Of a stretch of 20,559 nucleotides of DNA, positions 5,878-14,626 are shown one piece after another (the first letter of the stretch is position 1; every line of letters begins with the position of its first letter). The position numbers and the translations under genes are program-made. The notes under the pieces are model-generated. The model searched no databases. It was not told the origin of the DNA and saw only the letters and a list, made by a program, of their open reading frames with translations. The DNA lies in assembly GCA_000149225.2 (NCBI GenBank), contig AACE03000032.1:1-20559 (forward strand). Direction: 5' to 3'. The DNA is from Lachancea kluyveri NRRL Y-12651 (Eukaryota > Ascomycota > Saccharomycetes > Saccharomycetales > Saccharomycetaceae).

Positions 5878-8101
5878 TTAGTTTAGCACGCCGTGTATTT
5901 TTCTCAGCACATCGTCTGCGCTCTCCTTAACCCAGTCAACCTCTTGCAGGATCTTACCAATGCCCCCGGACGGAACGGCCTCCACACTGTCGCGAAAGAT
6001 GCCGCCATTTTCCGGCACCTGTTTGAGTTTGAAATGGCTAGCGGTTTGTTCAGAAAGGTGAAAGTTTTCAGAAAGAAGCACCCCGCTGGAGTCGCTCGAC
6101 ACAGACTCGTATCTGCAGCTGTCGCTGTCATCGCAGCCGTCCTCAAACCAAGTGGTATTTGGCCTTTTCGGTTTCGGCTCGTCTTCGCAAAAGTCCTCGA
6201 GCCCGCGCTTCAAACTGTAGTACTCGGTGTCGCTATTTGCTCTTTTGGACAGGCGGACGACGTCTGCATGCACAGCCGGCGCACAGTATTCTGTGGCGGC
6301 TCTTTGCCGGTCCGCACTTCCCTGATCTGCCACGTCCTGCGCTCGCTCAGGCGCAGAAGAGCCTCTCGTGTCGCCAAACTGCACCGCCAGGCCGTTTGTT
6401 TCGAGCAGCCGCCAACAATCCATGCGCAGGCTGGGAAAGTCACATACCTTGCACAGCATGTCGCGGTAAATCACCACCTGATAGAGGTCCCAGATTAGGC
6501 GGCACGAGCTCTTGTTTATGTGAAGCCTGTTCTCCCGGCGTTTTTTCCAAGCGGCGAGATCCTGAGCCACAAGCTCGTAGACGTCCTTGTCCTCGACGTG
6601 CACGTGGTGCTCGCCGGCCGGGTACTCGGCCATCTGCAGCAGGGTGTCGCACCAGTCGTCATTCTCGCCGTCGAAATGGTAGCTCAGTGCATCTCGAACG
6701 CACTGGAACTTTCCCTGCAATGTGTAGTAGAGCTTGGACTCTCCGCCCGCGTGAAGCGACGCCGAGACCTGCTCCGACAGCAGGTGGTTGAACCCGTTGA
6801 AACGCATCGTCTCGAGAAGCTCCTGACACCGGGACCCGCCGGAATGGTTGGCACACAGCACGAGGTTCAACGCGACCAGCTGGGTGAAGAACAAACACAC
6901 AAATGTGGGGCGTACCCCATGGGTCTGAAAGAAAGGCTGGCACTCGCCAAACAGCTTGGAAACCAGCTCTGGCAGAGGCTGCGCTACGGCCTCGGCGGTG
7001 CCCGCAACAACCGCCGCCTGATCGGCCCCGATAACCTGGATAAAGGCGGCCAGCGGCGAGGTGTCTTCCTCCGGGGGGGGCTGTGGGCTCAGCTGCGGGG
7101 GACTCCACCAGGTTCCACAGCCTGACGTAGAAGTTGACCCACCTGACCTCCCAGTTTTTGTCAAAGTTGATCTTTTTGCGCAGGGATTCCAGGGTTTTGA
7201 TGTACTTGTCCATGAACGCATGCATGAAGTGCTCGGGGCCGTACAGCACAACGTGGAGGAATAGGTACAGCGTGAGCTGCTTGACAAAGGCCTCGCTGTG
7301 GAACTGCGTGCTCAACGTTGTGCTCCCCGTGCCAATGATCATCTTGGGCAGCGACGTGCGAGTGAACATGGCGGCCTCTGCGTCGTTGTCGGTGGCGATG
7401 GCGCAATAGTCGTCCACCACACAGTCGAACACCTGCAGGTAGCGCAGGCCGGGGAGGTCGTAGTAGAAGTTGACTATGGACAGGAGCAGCAGCAGCTGGT
7501 TGCTGTCGAACAGCGCCGCAGCATCATACTGCGACAGAAAGTCGTCGCGGGCCAGGTCCCGCCCGCACACGCCGGGGTCTGGCGTGGCAGCTGTTGCGGG
7601 CTCCCAGCGGGCGTACAGCTCCAGCAGACCCTGCAAGGTGTCCCTGAAGTGGCGGAACGTGGACTGCAGCGAGTCCAGGGGGATCCGGAAGTTGTTGACC
7701 TGCAGCGAGTCCGCGCTCAGCGTGAACGAAACAAAGCTGTCAGGTGCGGTCTTGACGATTTTCGTCGATGCGCGAGAAGAGCCGGCAGCGCCGCGCCCTG
7801 CCGCGTTGAGCGCCGGGTGCTTAACGCCGGCGAGCAAGGACTCGTACATTGAACACAGGGAGCCCAGCTTATCCTTGACGAAGCTGACATTGTCGTAGAG
7901 CGATCTCAGCTCCTTGGAGCGCTGCGGTGGTGCAACGTAGTCCAATTCGCACGAGACGCCCTTTCGGGCACACGAGGTGCAAGGATGAGGTCTGGTGTGA
8001 AGTGAGTCGCACTTGGTTTTGTTTTTGCGGCACCTGATACATGATCTCAGAGGTTTCTTCCCCGGCTGGGATGCAGGAGGTGACGAGATGAAGGGGGACA
8101 T
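5878..8101 (-). CDS. Zn2Cys6 fungal transcription factor, one frameshift
   Basis: ATG at 8101, TAA at 5878-5880. The span fits about 740 aa once one surplus base is discounted. The N-terminus holds a classic zinc cluster, C21-x2-C24-x6-C31-x9-C41-x2-C44-x6-C51 (SCIRCRKNKTKC ... CTSCARKGVSC), then a linker (PPQRSKELRSL) and a likely short coiled coil (about 64-95). The middle is helical, as in the fungal transcription factor regulatory region. The C-terminus is Ser/Asp-rich (DDSDSCRYESVSSDSSG) and could activate transcription. Reading moves from one frame to another at eight G on the + strand (7073-7080); seven would give one continuous frame (..TAPPEEDTS..). The cluster faintly resembles Leu3-type factors, but I cannot name the orthologue or target genes. 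It shares a divergent promoter with PEX2, which is suggestive only. Confidence 0.88.
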
Positions 8102-8389
8102 TGGGGTTTGTGATGGATGCCGGTGTGTATAGGGCGGTATGAACGATGGTATGGATGATAAGCACGGATCGTGATCTCGGTGCCAAGCGTTCTGGTGTTA
8201 TCGCTGTTGTTGCAGTTGTTGCAGTTGTTGCCTCACTGCTTTTGCTCCTGCCGCTTCTTCTTCGTCTTCGTCTTCTCTTACTGCCGCTGCAACTAGTTTG
8301 GCTACAGACTTATCCTCGTTGTGGATGTATCGCTTAGTGATGTGCTGTTTTCTGACTGGCGCTTCGCTGCACAGGATCGTGTACAATTG

Positions 8390-8426
<37 letters not shown>
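8390..8426. repeat. Compound microsatellite (TA)6 then (AC)12
   Basis: A TATATATATATAT tract runs directly into twelve AC dinucleotides in the divergent promoter region. Expected to vary in length between strains. Confidence 0.95.
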
Positions 8427-8427
<1 letters not shown>

Positions 8428-9189
8428 AACGTATCCCCGTACCTACAGGCTGGAACGGGCGCTACGAAACAATACCAGTTCTCCACGGCACTGTGTCCGT
8501 CTTAAAGTTCCCGTTCTCCTCTCCTTTTTTCTGCCAGTTTTGCCCTTCCGGCAGTGACGAGATATTTATGGCGGTGGCCACCGCCGTGGGTACGTGGATT
8601 GTGTGGAGGTTGTGCATGGTCGCGCGGCACGAGCCAGAAAACGCAGCAGGACTTTGTCCATGCACGTGACAATACGAGCCTCGGAACGCCGAAGCTCGGT
8701 GCACTCAGCCGTGCCCCGGTAAAAATCGCGCAGTCACGGGACCTCCCCACAGTGTTGGTTTTTTTTTGTTTTGCGGAGTCCGTTTTACCCGCTGCTCTTT
8801 CTTTGAGTGGGAGACGTCTTGGCGATGACGAGGATGGTGGTGGAGCCAGTGGAGCTGGTGGCCGATGGTGGAGCTGATGGCGACGGCATTAAATCTGTGC
8901 ATGACGGCGGCAACGACATTTGTTGGGAAGTGCTGTGCTATTCCAAGGCAGCCCCGGGCCGTTGGCGTGTGGTGCTTGGGAGACCTCTGTCGAGACGCTG
9001 CAAAGCACGGTCTGTTGTGTGGAGAGGGCTAGGATCTCCGGTTTTTCTTCTCGAGATCTCTGTGGTTGTTCTGCTCACGGCGGATCATGCACGTCTATTG
9101 CTTCCTTCTGTGTATCTCCGTCCGTTTGCGCGGTGTTTATACGACTGCGCACGCCGTGCAAGGAGCACTCTCTGTGAGCAGCCGGAGGG

Positions 9190-9225
9190 CACGTGCTATT
9201 TAGTCACGTGCTATTTAGTCACGTG
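9190..9225. promoter_or_regulatory. Three CACGTG boxes at exact 15-bp spacing
   Basis: CACGTG occurs at 9190-9195, 9205-9210 and 9220-9225, within a repeated 15-bp unit (CACGTGCTATTTAGT). Two of the three are extended to GTCACGTG, the preferred Cbf1/CDEI-like form; other bHLH factors such as Pho4 or Tye7 also bind CACGTG. The array is about 215 bp upstream of PEX2. Binding is inferred from sequence only. Confidence 0.7.
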
Positions 9226-9440
9226 CTTGCAATGCGGGGCCGCTCGCTGTCAGCGCTCTGCCGTGTCTCGTGTCACGGTCCTCCCCTCTCTCCTCTCGTT
9301 TTTCTACAGGCCCAAGACTACTACTAGGTCCGACCAGCACCACTGCGAATGCGACTAGTACCACCTGCACGGTCAAACATCACATACCACACACAGGGCA
9401 GCTCTCCTACCCGACCTTTCATCTCCGCCTTACAAACACA

Positions 9441-10454
9441 ATGTCAAGAGTAGCCCAACTAGATTCTGTGGCACTAGACTCGGAGCTGCACCATCAACTG
9501 TGGTCCGAGTTTCAAAAAGCGGTTGCCCCGGTGCGCTGCAAGGACGAGTGGCAGCTGCTGCTCCATGCACTCGTGTACTCGCTGAGCACGCGCTCTGTGG
9601 GGTGCTCGACCACAACATATGGCTCTTCCCTGAGCGGGATCAGCTACAATGCGGGCAAGGCCTCGCTGTTTACGGTGACAATCCTGCTCAATTACCTGCA
9701 CAAGAAGATTTCGCATCGCCTGTTCAGCCGCAGCAGCCACAGCAGCCGCCAGGTAGCCCTGCTGGTTAGGTGCTACAGGGCCCTGGCCAGGCTTTACAAG
9801 CTGTGCGACCTGGCCGTCTTTTTCAAGTTCCTGAGCGGCAGGGGCAGCATATACCTCTCGCCGTGGCACGAACTCTTCAACATTACGTGCCAGGATTCGT
9901 TGGCCAGCTCCGATTTCTACCAAAACACGGTGTATGCCGGACTCGAGTTCCAGAACAGACAGCTGCTATGGAACGGGATACTGGAGCTGCTCAACGTCGA
10001 CTTTCTGAGCACTTGGCTGCTGAGGAGGAGTGTAGCTGGCCGCACGCGGCCCAAGACGAGCGGTGGTCAGGGCGGTGCTGGGCGTGATGGCGGCTGCACG
10101 TACTGCGGCGAGGCACCGGTGAGCCCGTTTGCAGTATCGTGCTGTGGGTCCATTTACTGCTACGTCTGTGTTGTCAAGTGTTTGGAATGGGGCATGTGCC
10201 AGGGGTGTGCAAAGACGGGCGAGTTTGTTGCCAAGCCGGTGTACGATGTTGCGGAGGAGAGCGACGGCGATAGTGGTGGTAGCGAGAGTGATGGCAGTGA
10301 CAGTGATGGCAGCAACGATGGTAGCAACGATGGTAGCAACGATGACAGCAGCGATGACAGCAGTGATGACAGCAGCGATGAAAGTGACAGCAACAACCTT
10401 TCTTACTGGCAAAACTCCGAGGGCCTGCTCCAGAAAACAACCGGTCACGGATAA
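9441..10454 (+). CDS. PEX2: Peroxin 2, RING-type E3 ubiquitin ligase of the peroxisome membrane
   Basis: A 337-aa protein using the first ATG of the frame, starting MSRVAQLDSVALDSEL, which resembles the conserved Pex2 N-terminus. The upstream extension of the frame has only a GTG. Pex2 forms a RING complex with Pex10 and Pex12 that ubiquitinates and recycles the import receptor Pex5. The Pex2/Pex12-type membrane region covers roughly residues 1-190. The RING follows: C219-x2-C222, C234/C235, C240-x2-C243, C253-x2-C256 (CTYCGE ... CCGSIYCYVC ... CQGC). The usual His ligand position holds Gly/Ser here. The C-terminal tail is acidic, with DGSN and DDSS repeats. CBP1 follows in the same orientation, as in S. 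cerevisiae (YJL210W, YJL209W). Identification rests on the RING plus N-terminus plus synteny. Confidence 0.93.
   Translation: MSRVAQLDSVALDSELHHQLWSEFQKAVAPVRCKDEWQLLLHALVYSLSTRSVGCSTTTYGSSLSGISYNAGKASLFTVTILLNYLHKKISHRLFSRSSHSSRQVALLVRCYRALARLYKLCDLAVFFKFLSGRGSIYLSPWHELFNITCQDSLASSDFYQNTVYAGLEFQNRQLLWNGILELLNVDFLSTWLLRRSVAGRTRPKTSGGQGGAGRDGGCTYCGEAPVSPFAVSCCGSIYCYVCVVKCLEWGMCQGCAKTGEFVAKPVYDVAEESDGDSGGSESDGSDSDGSNDGSNDGSNDDSSDDSSDDSSDESDSNNLSYWQNSEGLLQKTTGHG
10305..10376. repeat. 12-bp tandem repeat within PEX2
   Basis: Six in-frame 12-bp units: three of GATGGYAGCAAC (Asp-Gly-Ser-Asn) and three of GATGACAGCAGY (Asp-Asp-Ser-Ser), followed by a degenerate seventh. It builds the acidic C-terminal tail of Pex2 and can change in unit number without breaking the frame. 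Confidence 0.92.
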
Positions 10455-10896
10455 AATAGTAGCTAGTTTATACCGCATCCCCCCTAATACCACTCGTTGC
10501 AAAGCCCACCTGCCGACACTTGATGCCCAACGCCCATCACACACAATCAACTGCTCCTGTCCCATCTCTCCACACCCATGTATACATATATATATCGCAG
10601 CCATCACTCCTCAGTTTCATTTGCTTTTCCCACTTCACACACCAAGTAGGCTTTCACAATCCTCTTTCAATCATTACTTTCGTGTGCTATGACTGCCAGT
10701 TATGCGTACTATGCGCGACTGGCGACTGAAAAATTTTTGACCCAAGCCGGTCTTGTTTCTAGAGCGCGGGTCTGCTGAGTCTGCAAACTCCCGCAGAGAA
10801 GAAGAAGAAGAACCGCCACACCGGGCAAACCATCTGTTCCCTTCACGAGCCCACACGCGCAACCAACCACCTGTGTACCCATTACCGGCGCTCGCC
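10455..10896. promoter_or_regulatory. PEX2-CBP1 intergenic region
   Basis: 442 bp holding the PEX2 3' end and the CBP1 promoter and leader. A TATATATAT tract near 10585-10593 is a possible CBP1 TATA element, although about 300 bp from the ATG. A purine run (AGAGAAGAAGAAGAAGAA) lies at about 10794-10811. The frame of CBP1 extends upstream to 10753, but without an ATG. Confidence 0.55.
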
Positions 10897-12846
10897 ATGT
10901 TACAACACGCTTTGGCAAAGAGCACACGCATACCGCCGCGCCTGGGGACGCTGAGAGCGTACTGTTCCACGCCCTCGAAAAGGTTAGAACTGCTCCACGC
11001 CATCAATAAGCAGAACCATGACGTGCCCCTGCACTCACTCACCGAAATGGTAAGGCAGTACTGGAGAGAGACTAACGTGAACAGATCCACACGGCCCGTT
11101 GACCCCGCGCAAACGCTGCTGAATGACACGCACGCGGGCAGCCTGGTACGGTGCATCGCGAAACATTACAAGCACTCCTTTGTGTGCAGGAACCTGCTCA
11201 GATGGGAAATGCTGAGAAACTGTCACAGAATCCCGTTGATGAACGAGCTCGTCGTGTTGACTGCAAAGGCGGCCAACGCCCGGCACGCCCAGCTCGCGAC
11301 CAAGGAGGACGTGCTGCGATGGTGCATCGCGGACTGTGTTCAAAGAAACGACATCTCCGTGGCGGTGGACCTGTACGTCTCGTTTTACAGCCACAGCCAT
11401 GAGCAGACGCTTGACAAGGAATTGGCGTCGTCCATCGTCACTGCATTGGCATTCACAGACCCCAGGTTCGACCGGCTCCACCTGGCAAAGCTTCTCGAGC
11501 TATACAAGCTCTTTTCGACGCACAAGGACAAGCTCGTCATAACGGAGACCCAGGTCGTGCAGATCTGCAACAAGGCCATCTCGCTGCTCGATGAGCCTAT
11601 TTTGACCAAGGCCGTGCTCAACAGGGTGCTCAGCGTCTCCGCAGACGACGCCCGCGTCAGGGGCACGCGTGTTGCGGCCTCCTACCACCTGATCGACGAG
11701 GACTACCGCCGGAACAACGCCGCTGGGGTCTACTACCAGTGGCTGCGGATCAAGGACAGCTACACGTCGGTCACGAAGCACGACTCTCGGATACTCTTCA
11801 AGGTTCTGAGGATATGCACCAAGCACAAGGCCTACAGGTGCGTGTGCCGCGAGCTGGTGTGGAAGCTGCCGCCGCAGTACTATTGCAACAACGCCCTGCT
11901 GCTGCCGTGTGTCATGGACTACGCCACGCGGGTCAAAGATCTCGGTTTGGCGGAGCGGGTGATGGAGGACATCAACACACACGCGGACCCAAAGACCTAC
12001 GGTTCCATCGTTCTTTCGCGGCGCGTGCTGTCGACGCTGCTGCGGATGCACCTGGCCTTCAATGACTCCGAGGGCGTCGACCGCGTGTTGCAGCAGATCA
12101 CGCGCCAGCACGGACACCCGTCGCCGGGCGACTACCAGGCTATTGTCTCGCACCTGGTCGGCACGGCAAGGACCGCCGACCTGCTCAAGGCTGTCAACAT
12201 GCTGGATGGGATCCCGATGGCTCAAGCACTGCCATCGGTGGCCACCGTCGTGAACAAGATAGTCGACAACCAGCGCGGGCGGCCCAGCGAGTCCAACAAG
12301 GCCAGCATGAAGCTGTTGGCGACCCTGCTAGACAAGGCGCACCGCGCGGACCCGCTCCACAAGCACTCGCTATGGGGCGTCGTGGCGGCAGTGTACATCA
12401 AGCACCTGACCCACTACAGGTACGTGCCATGGGCGCGTGTTGACGAGACAACAGTGGCGAAGGTGGACTGCCCGGCGGACACGTTGCGGCTGGATGCCGC
12501 AAAGCTGTGCTACCTAAACTCCAAACACGTGCACTGGGCAGACACTACGCCAAATCCGTTTGTGTCGTCCTCTCCGCAAGACGTCCGGCTCAAGATCACA
12601 CCCGACAACAGACCGGTGGTGCTCAGGACCATTGCGATGAACGCCATCAACGTACAGAGAAAGGATATCTTCCAGTGGTGCTGTGCCGAGCTGTACGCGC
12701 ACGGCATGCCCGTGGAGGAGCTGGTACTTGACTGGAACATGATGTTGAAACACCAGATCCGCCGCAGTGAGTTCAAGAACCCGAAGGAGGTCATGGAGGC
12801 CCTGGAGCTCGATGGCCTGGACTTTATTTCAAAGGCTCTGCGGTAG
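10897..12846 (+). CDS. CBP1: Cbp1-like mitochondrial protein (cytochrome b mRNA stability)
   Basis: A 649-aa protein; S. cerevisiae Cbp1 is 654 aa. The chosen start is the first ATG in frame and gives a textbook mitochondrial presequence: MLQHALAKSTRIPPRLGTLR, basic, Ser/Thr-bearing and free of acidic residues. The rest is helical, with PPR-like helix pairs and no catalytic motif. In S. cerevisiae, Cbp1 binds the 5' UTR of mitochondrial COB mRNA, protects it from degradation and promotes its translation for complex III. The assignment relies on length, targeting signal, fold type and perfect synteny (between PEX2 and NUC1, same orientation as YJL209W), because Cbp1 sequences diverge fast. The alternative would be another PPR-type mitochondrial RNA factor. 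It converges on NUC1. Confidence 0.85.
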   Translation: MLQHALAKSTRIPPRLGTLRAYCSTPSKRLELLHAINKQNHDVPLHSLTEMVRQYWRETNVNRSTRPVDPAQTLLNDTHAGSLVRCIAKHYKHSFVCRNLLRWEMLRNCHRIPLMNELVVLTAKAANARHAQLATKEDVLRWCIADCVQRNDISVAVDLYVSFYSHSHEQTLDKELASSIVTALAFTDPRFDRLHLAKLLELYKLFSTHKDKLVITETQVVQICNKAISLLDEPILTKAVLNRVLSVSADDARVRGTRVAASYHLIDEDYRRNNAAGVYYQWLRIKDSYTSVTKHDSRILFKVLRICTKHKAYRCVCRELVWKLPPQYYCNNALLLPCVMDYATRVKDLGLAERVMEDINTHADPKTYGSIVLSRRVLSTLLRMHLAFNDSEGVDRVLQQITRQHGHPSPGDYQAIVSHLVGTARTADLLKAVNMLDGIPMAQALPSVATVVNKIVDNQRGRPSESNKASMKLLATLLDKAHRADPLHKHSLWGVVAAVYIKHLTHYRYVPWARVDETTVAKVDCPADTLRLDAAKLCYLNSKHVHWADTTPNPFVSSSPQDVRLKITPDNRPVVLRTIAMNAINVQRKDIFQWCCAELYAHGMPVEELVLDWNMMLKHQIRRSEFKNPKEVMEALELDGLDFISKALR

Positions 12847-13264
12847 CGGCCGAGCATTTCGACTTTCCCTCTCTTTCCCGACCCACCCTTTACTCCGTTT
12901 TTGTACGTATATACAGAGTATTTAACGAAGATCATGAGCATGGCGAGAGACAACATTGTTCCGGCAGCTGCGAGGTATGCGACCATCGGCCCACAAACCT
13001 GCGCTTTACGTGTCTCGTGTAGTGCACTTGCGGATGCAGGGTCCTGAGAAGCGTCAAAGTAGTTTGGCGCGGCGGAAAGGGCCACAATTTAAGAAAATGT
13101 AACAGACATATATACACATACATAACAGTTGCAGTTTCTCTGTTCTAAATTATGTATATCTGAGGCTGGGAGAAAGAGAGAAAAAGACAAAAAAAAAAAA
13201 AAAAGAAGGCAACCTGGGCCAAGACAATAAGCACCCGGGCACTGCAAATCGCAGCAGACCGCCC
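12847..13264. other. Convergent intergenic region (CBP1 / NUC1)
   Basis: 418 bp between two 3' ends. It holds TACGTATATA-like motifs near 12904, a TATATACACATACATA stretch (about 13109-13124) and a run of 16 A (13189-13204). These are typical 3'-end efficiency and positioning elements of yeast. A minus-strand frame begins only at a GTG and runs into antisense of CBP1; I do not accept it as a gene. Confidence 0.65.
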
Positions 13265-14269
13265 TCAACCCCTGGGCGCAGGCAACGCAGGAACAGCCTT
13301 TGGCGCGGGCAATGCCTTGGTGAAATCTCTGACGACTATCGCACAGTCCACCTCTTTGCACAAGGCGCGCTTCTTGTGCGTTGGCAACTTTTGCAGCAGC
13401 TGTAGCCCAGAACTCCTTTCTAGGGCATCCACAGGAACCTCAAACTCGGTCAGCTTGGTCTCGTTTGAAATGCGCTCGTTTGGCAAGACGAAGGCGGCAA
13501 CAGCCACGCCGTCGGTGCCAGGATTGGAATTTGGTGACTCGGCCACCACCAGCTTGAAAAAGTGGGTGGGCACCGCAATGCTTGGCGGGTTACCGATCAC
13601 CTCGTAGGTCACTCTAAACTTTCCGTCGACCGGGTCCTTCTTGGGCAGGTACAGAGGACCTGTGACGATGCGAACGCTCTGGTACTTCTTCGCCAATGTG
13701 CGGCAAAAGTACTCGAGGTGCGCCCAGTAGTCTCTGTTGAACCCGTCGCCCACCTGCGGGCACATGTTGGTCAGATAAAACGTGTCATCCATGGCTCGTT
13801 GCGAGAACTTGGCGTTGGCTGCTGGCGCTTGGTGGCCCCTGTCGTAGCCGGACCTGAAGTAGTCTTTCAACCTGCCCCGAAATAGCTCGGGGACCTGCTC
13901 GTCCTCCTTGAACACGGAGTCTTTTCTGTCGGCGTTTCGCTGGGAGAGGGATGCCGGCGTGATGTGCTCGACGACCCAGTATGGGTTCCTAGTTCTCCTG
14001 TCGTAGCACGACACAAACTCGTCTCTGGTTTGCAAGTCGTGAACTGGTCCAGGGAATCCATACTTGAAGAAGCCTGCCGGGTTCACGTCGGAACCGACCA
14101 GTTGGATCTGGCCGTCCGGGCTGCGCGATGGGACGCCGCTAGCGACCGGCGGTGGCAGAGTACCTGTAGTGTTGCCGGAGCCCGATGAAGGCTTGCCCCA
14201 GAAGAATGAGGCAATGCCAGAGCCGGCACCTAGACCAGCAAGACCGGAGATGGCGTATTTAAAGCTCAT
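13265..14269 (-). CDS. NUC1: Mitochondrial DNA/RNA non-specific endonuclease (EndoG family)
   Basis: A complete 334-aa protein (S. cerevisiae Nuc1 is 329 aa), ATG at 14269 and TGA at the end. It opens with a hydrophobic, Gly/Ala-rich segment (residues 1-24) fitting the mitochondrial membrane anchor of Nuc1. The beta-beta-alpha-metal nuclease core has the motif DRGH at 143-146 (H146 the general base) within YDRGHQAPAANAKFSQ. The metal-binding Asn is about N178 in GFNRDYW. Long blocks such as IVTGPLYLPKKDP, IGNPPSIAVPTHFFKL and FVLPNERISNETKL are near identical to yeast Nuc1. In yeast it degrades DNA and RNA, acts in mitochondrial recombination and is released in cell death. Its position between CBP1 and LAA1 matches YJL208C. 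No break seen. Confidence 0.98.
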   Translation of the reverse strand: MSFKYAISGLAGLGAGSGIASFFWGKPSSGSGNTTGTLPPPVASGVPSRSPDGQIQLVGSDVNPAGFFKYGFPGPVHDLQTRDEFVSCYDRRTRNPYWVVEHITPASLSQRNADRKDSVFKEDEQVPELFRGRLKDYFRSGYDRGHQAPAANAKFSQRAMDDTFYLTNMCPQVGDGFNRDYWAHLEYFCRTLAKKYQSVRIVTGPLYLPKKDPVDGKFRVTYEVIGNPPSIAVPTHFFKLVVAESPNSNPGTDGVAVAAFVLPNERISNETKLTEFEVPVDALERSSGLQLLQKLPTHKKRALCKEVDCAIVVRDFTKALPAPKAVPALPAPRG

Positions 14270-14626
14270 TACCTTCTTTTTTTTTTTTTTCTTTCTTTCT
14301 TTCTTTATATCTCTAAAAACAAAAGTTGCAGGTTGGAAAGTGGCAGCAGTATTGGCAGTAGTGGTAGTACTAATTGATAAAGCACTGGTGTGGGACAGAG
14401 ATTCGTCTTGCTTGTGTATCCCCGGATTGCGGTATACTGTGCTATGTACTATGCTACGTTATGTTGTTTTGTGTTGTGTTGTGGGCGGGAAAATTTTCAC
14501 GGCCGCGGTATTACAGCGTTGTCGTGCTGCGAGAGATTTCACCGCGCCAGAGAGGAGGGCAGCAATGTGGGGAGCAGCACAGAACAAACAAGCCAAGTCT
14601 TCCCAGTCCCAGGTGCGCCAGGGCGC
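14270..14626. promoter_or_regulatory. LAA1-NUC1 intergenic region with poly(dA:dT) tract
   Basis: 357 bp holding the NUC1 promoter and leader and the LAA1 3' end. Immediately upstream of the NUC1 ATG lies a run of 14 T (14277-14290) followed by four CTTT units (14291-14306); on the coding strand this is an A-rich leader. Poly(dA:dT) tracts commonly keep yeast promoters nucleosome-free. No clear TATA box and no gene are visible. Confidence 0.65.

Larger units (their letters stand above)
8102..9440. promoter_or_regulatory. Divergent promoter region (zinc-cluster gene / PEX2)
   Basis: 1,339 bp with no gene I can support. It holds GTTGTTGCA-type and CTTCTTCGTCTTCG simple repeats (about 8200-8285), a TA/AC microsatellite (8390-8426), a CACGTG box (8663-8668), a T run near 8758-8766, and a phased array of three CACGTG boxes (9190-9225). 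An upstream ATG frame (9349-9453) overlaps the PEX2 start in another frame. Short open frames in this interval have no recognisable similarity. Confidence 0.7.

Noticed and set aside
8663-9225. CACGTG boxes as CDEI of a point centromere
   Set aside because: No AT-rich CDEII of suitable length and no CDEIII-like sequence follows any of them.
9349-9453. Upstream ATG frame overlapping the PEX2 start
   Set aside because: 34 codons in a different frame; without a mapped transcript start there is no reason to think it is in the mRNA.
12510-13085. Minus-strand 191-codon frame with a hydrophobic segment, between CBP1 and NUC1
   Set aside because: It begins only at GTG, no ATG gives the N-terminal part, and more than half is antisense to CBP1. 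A hydrophobic stretch alone is not enough.
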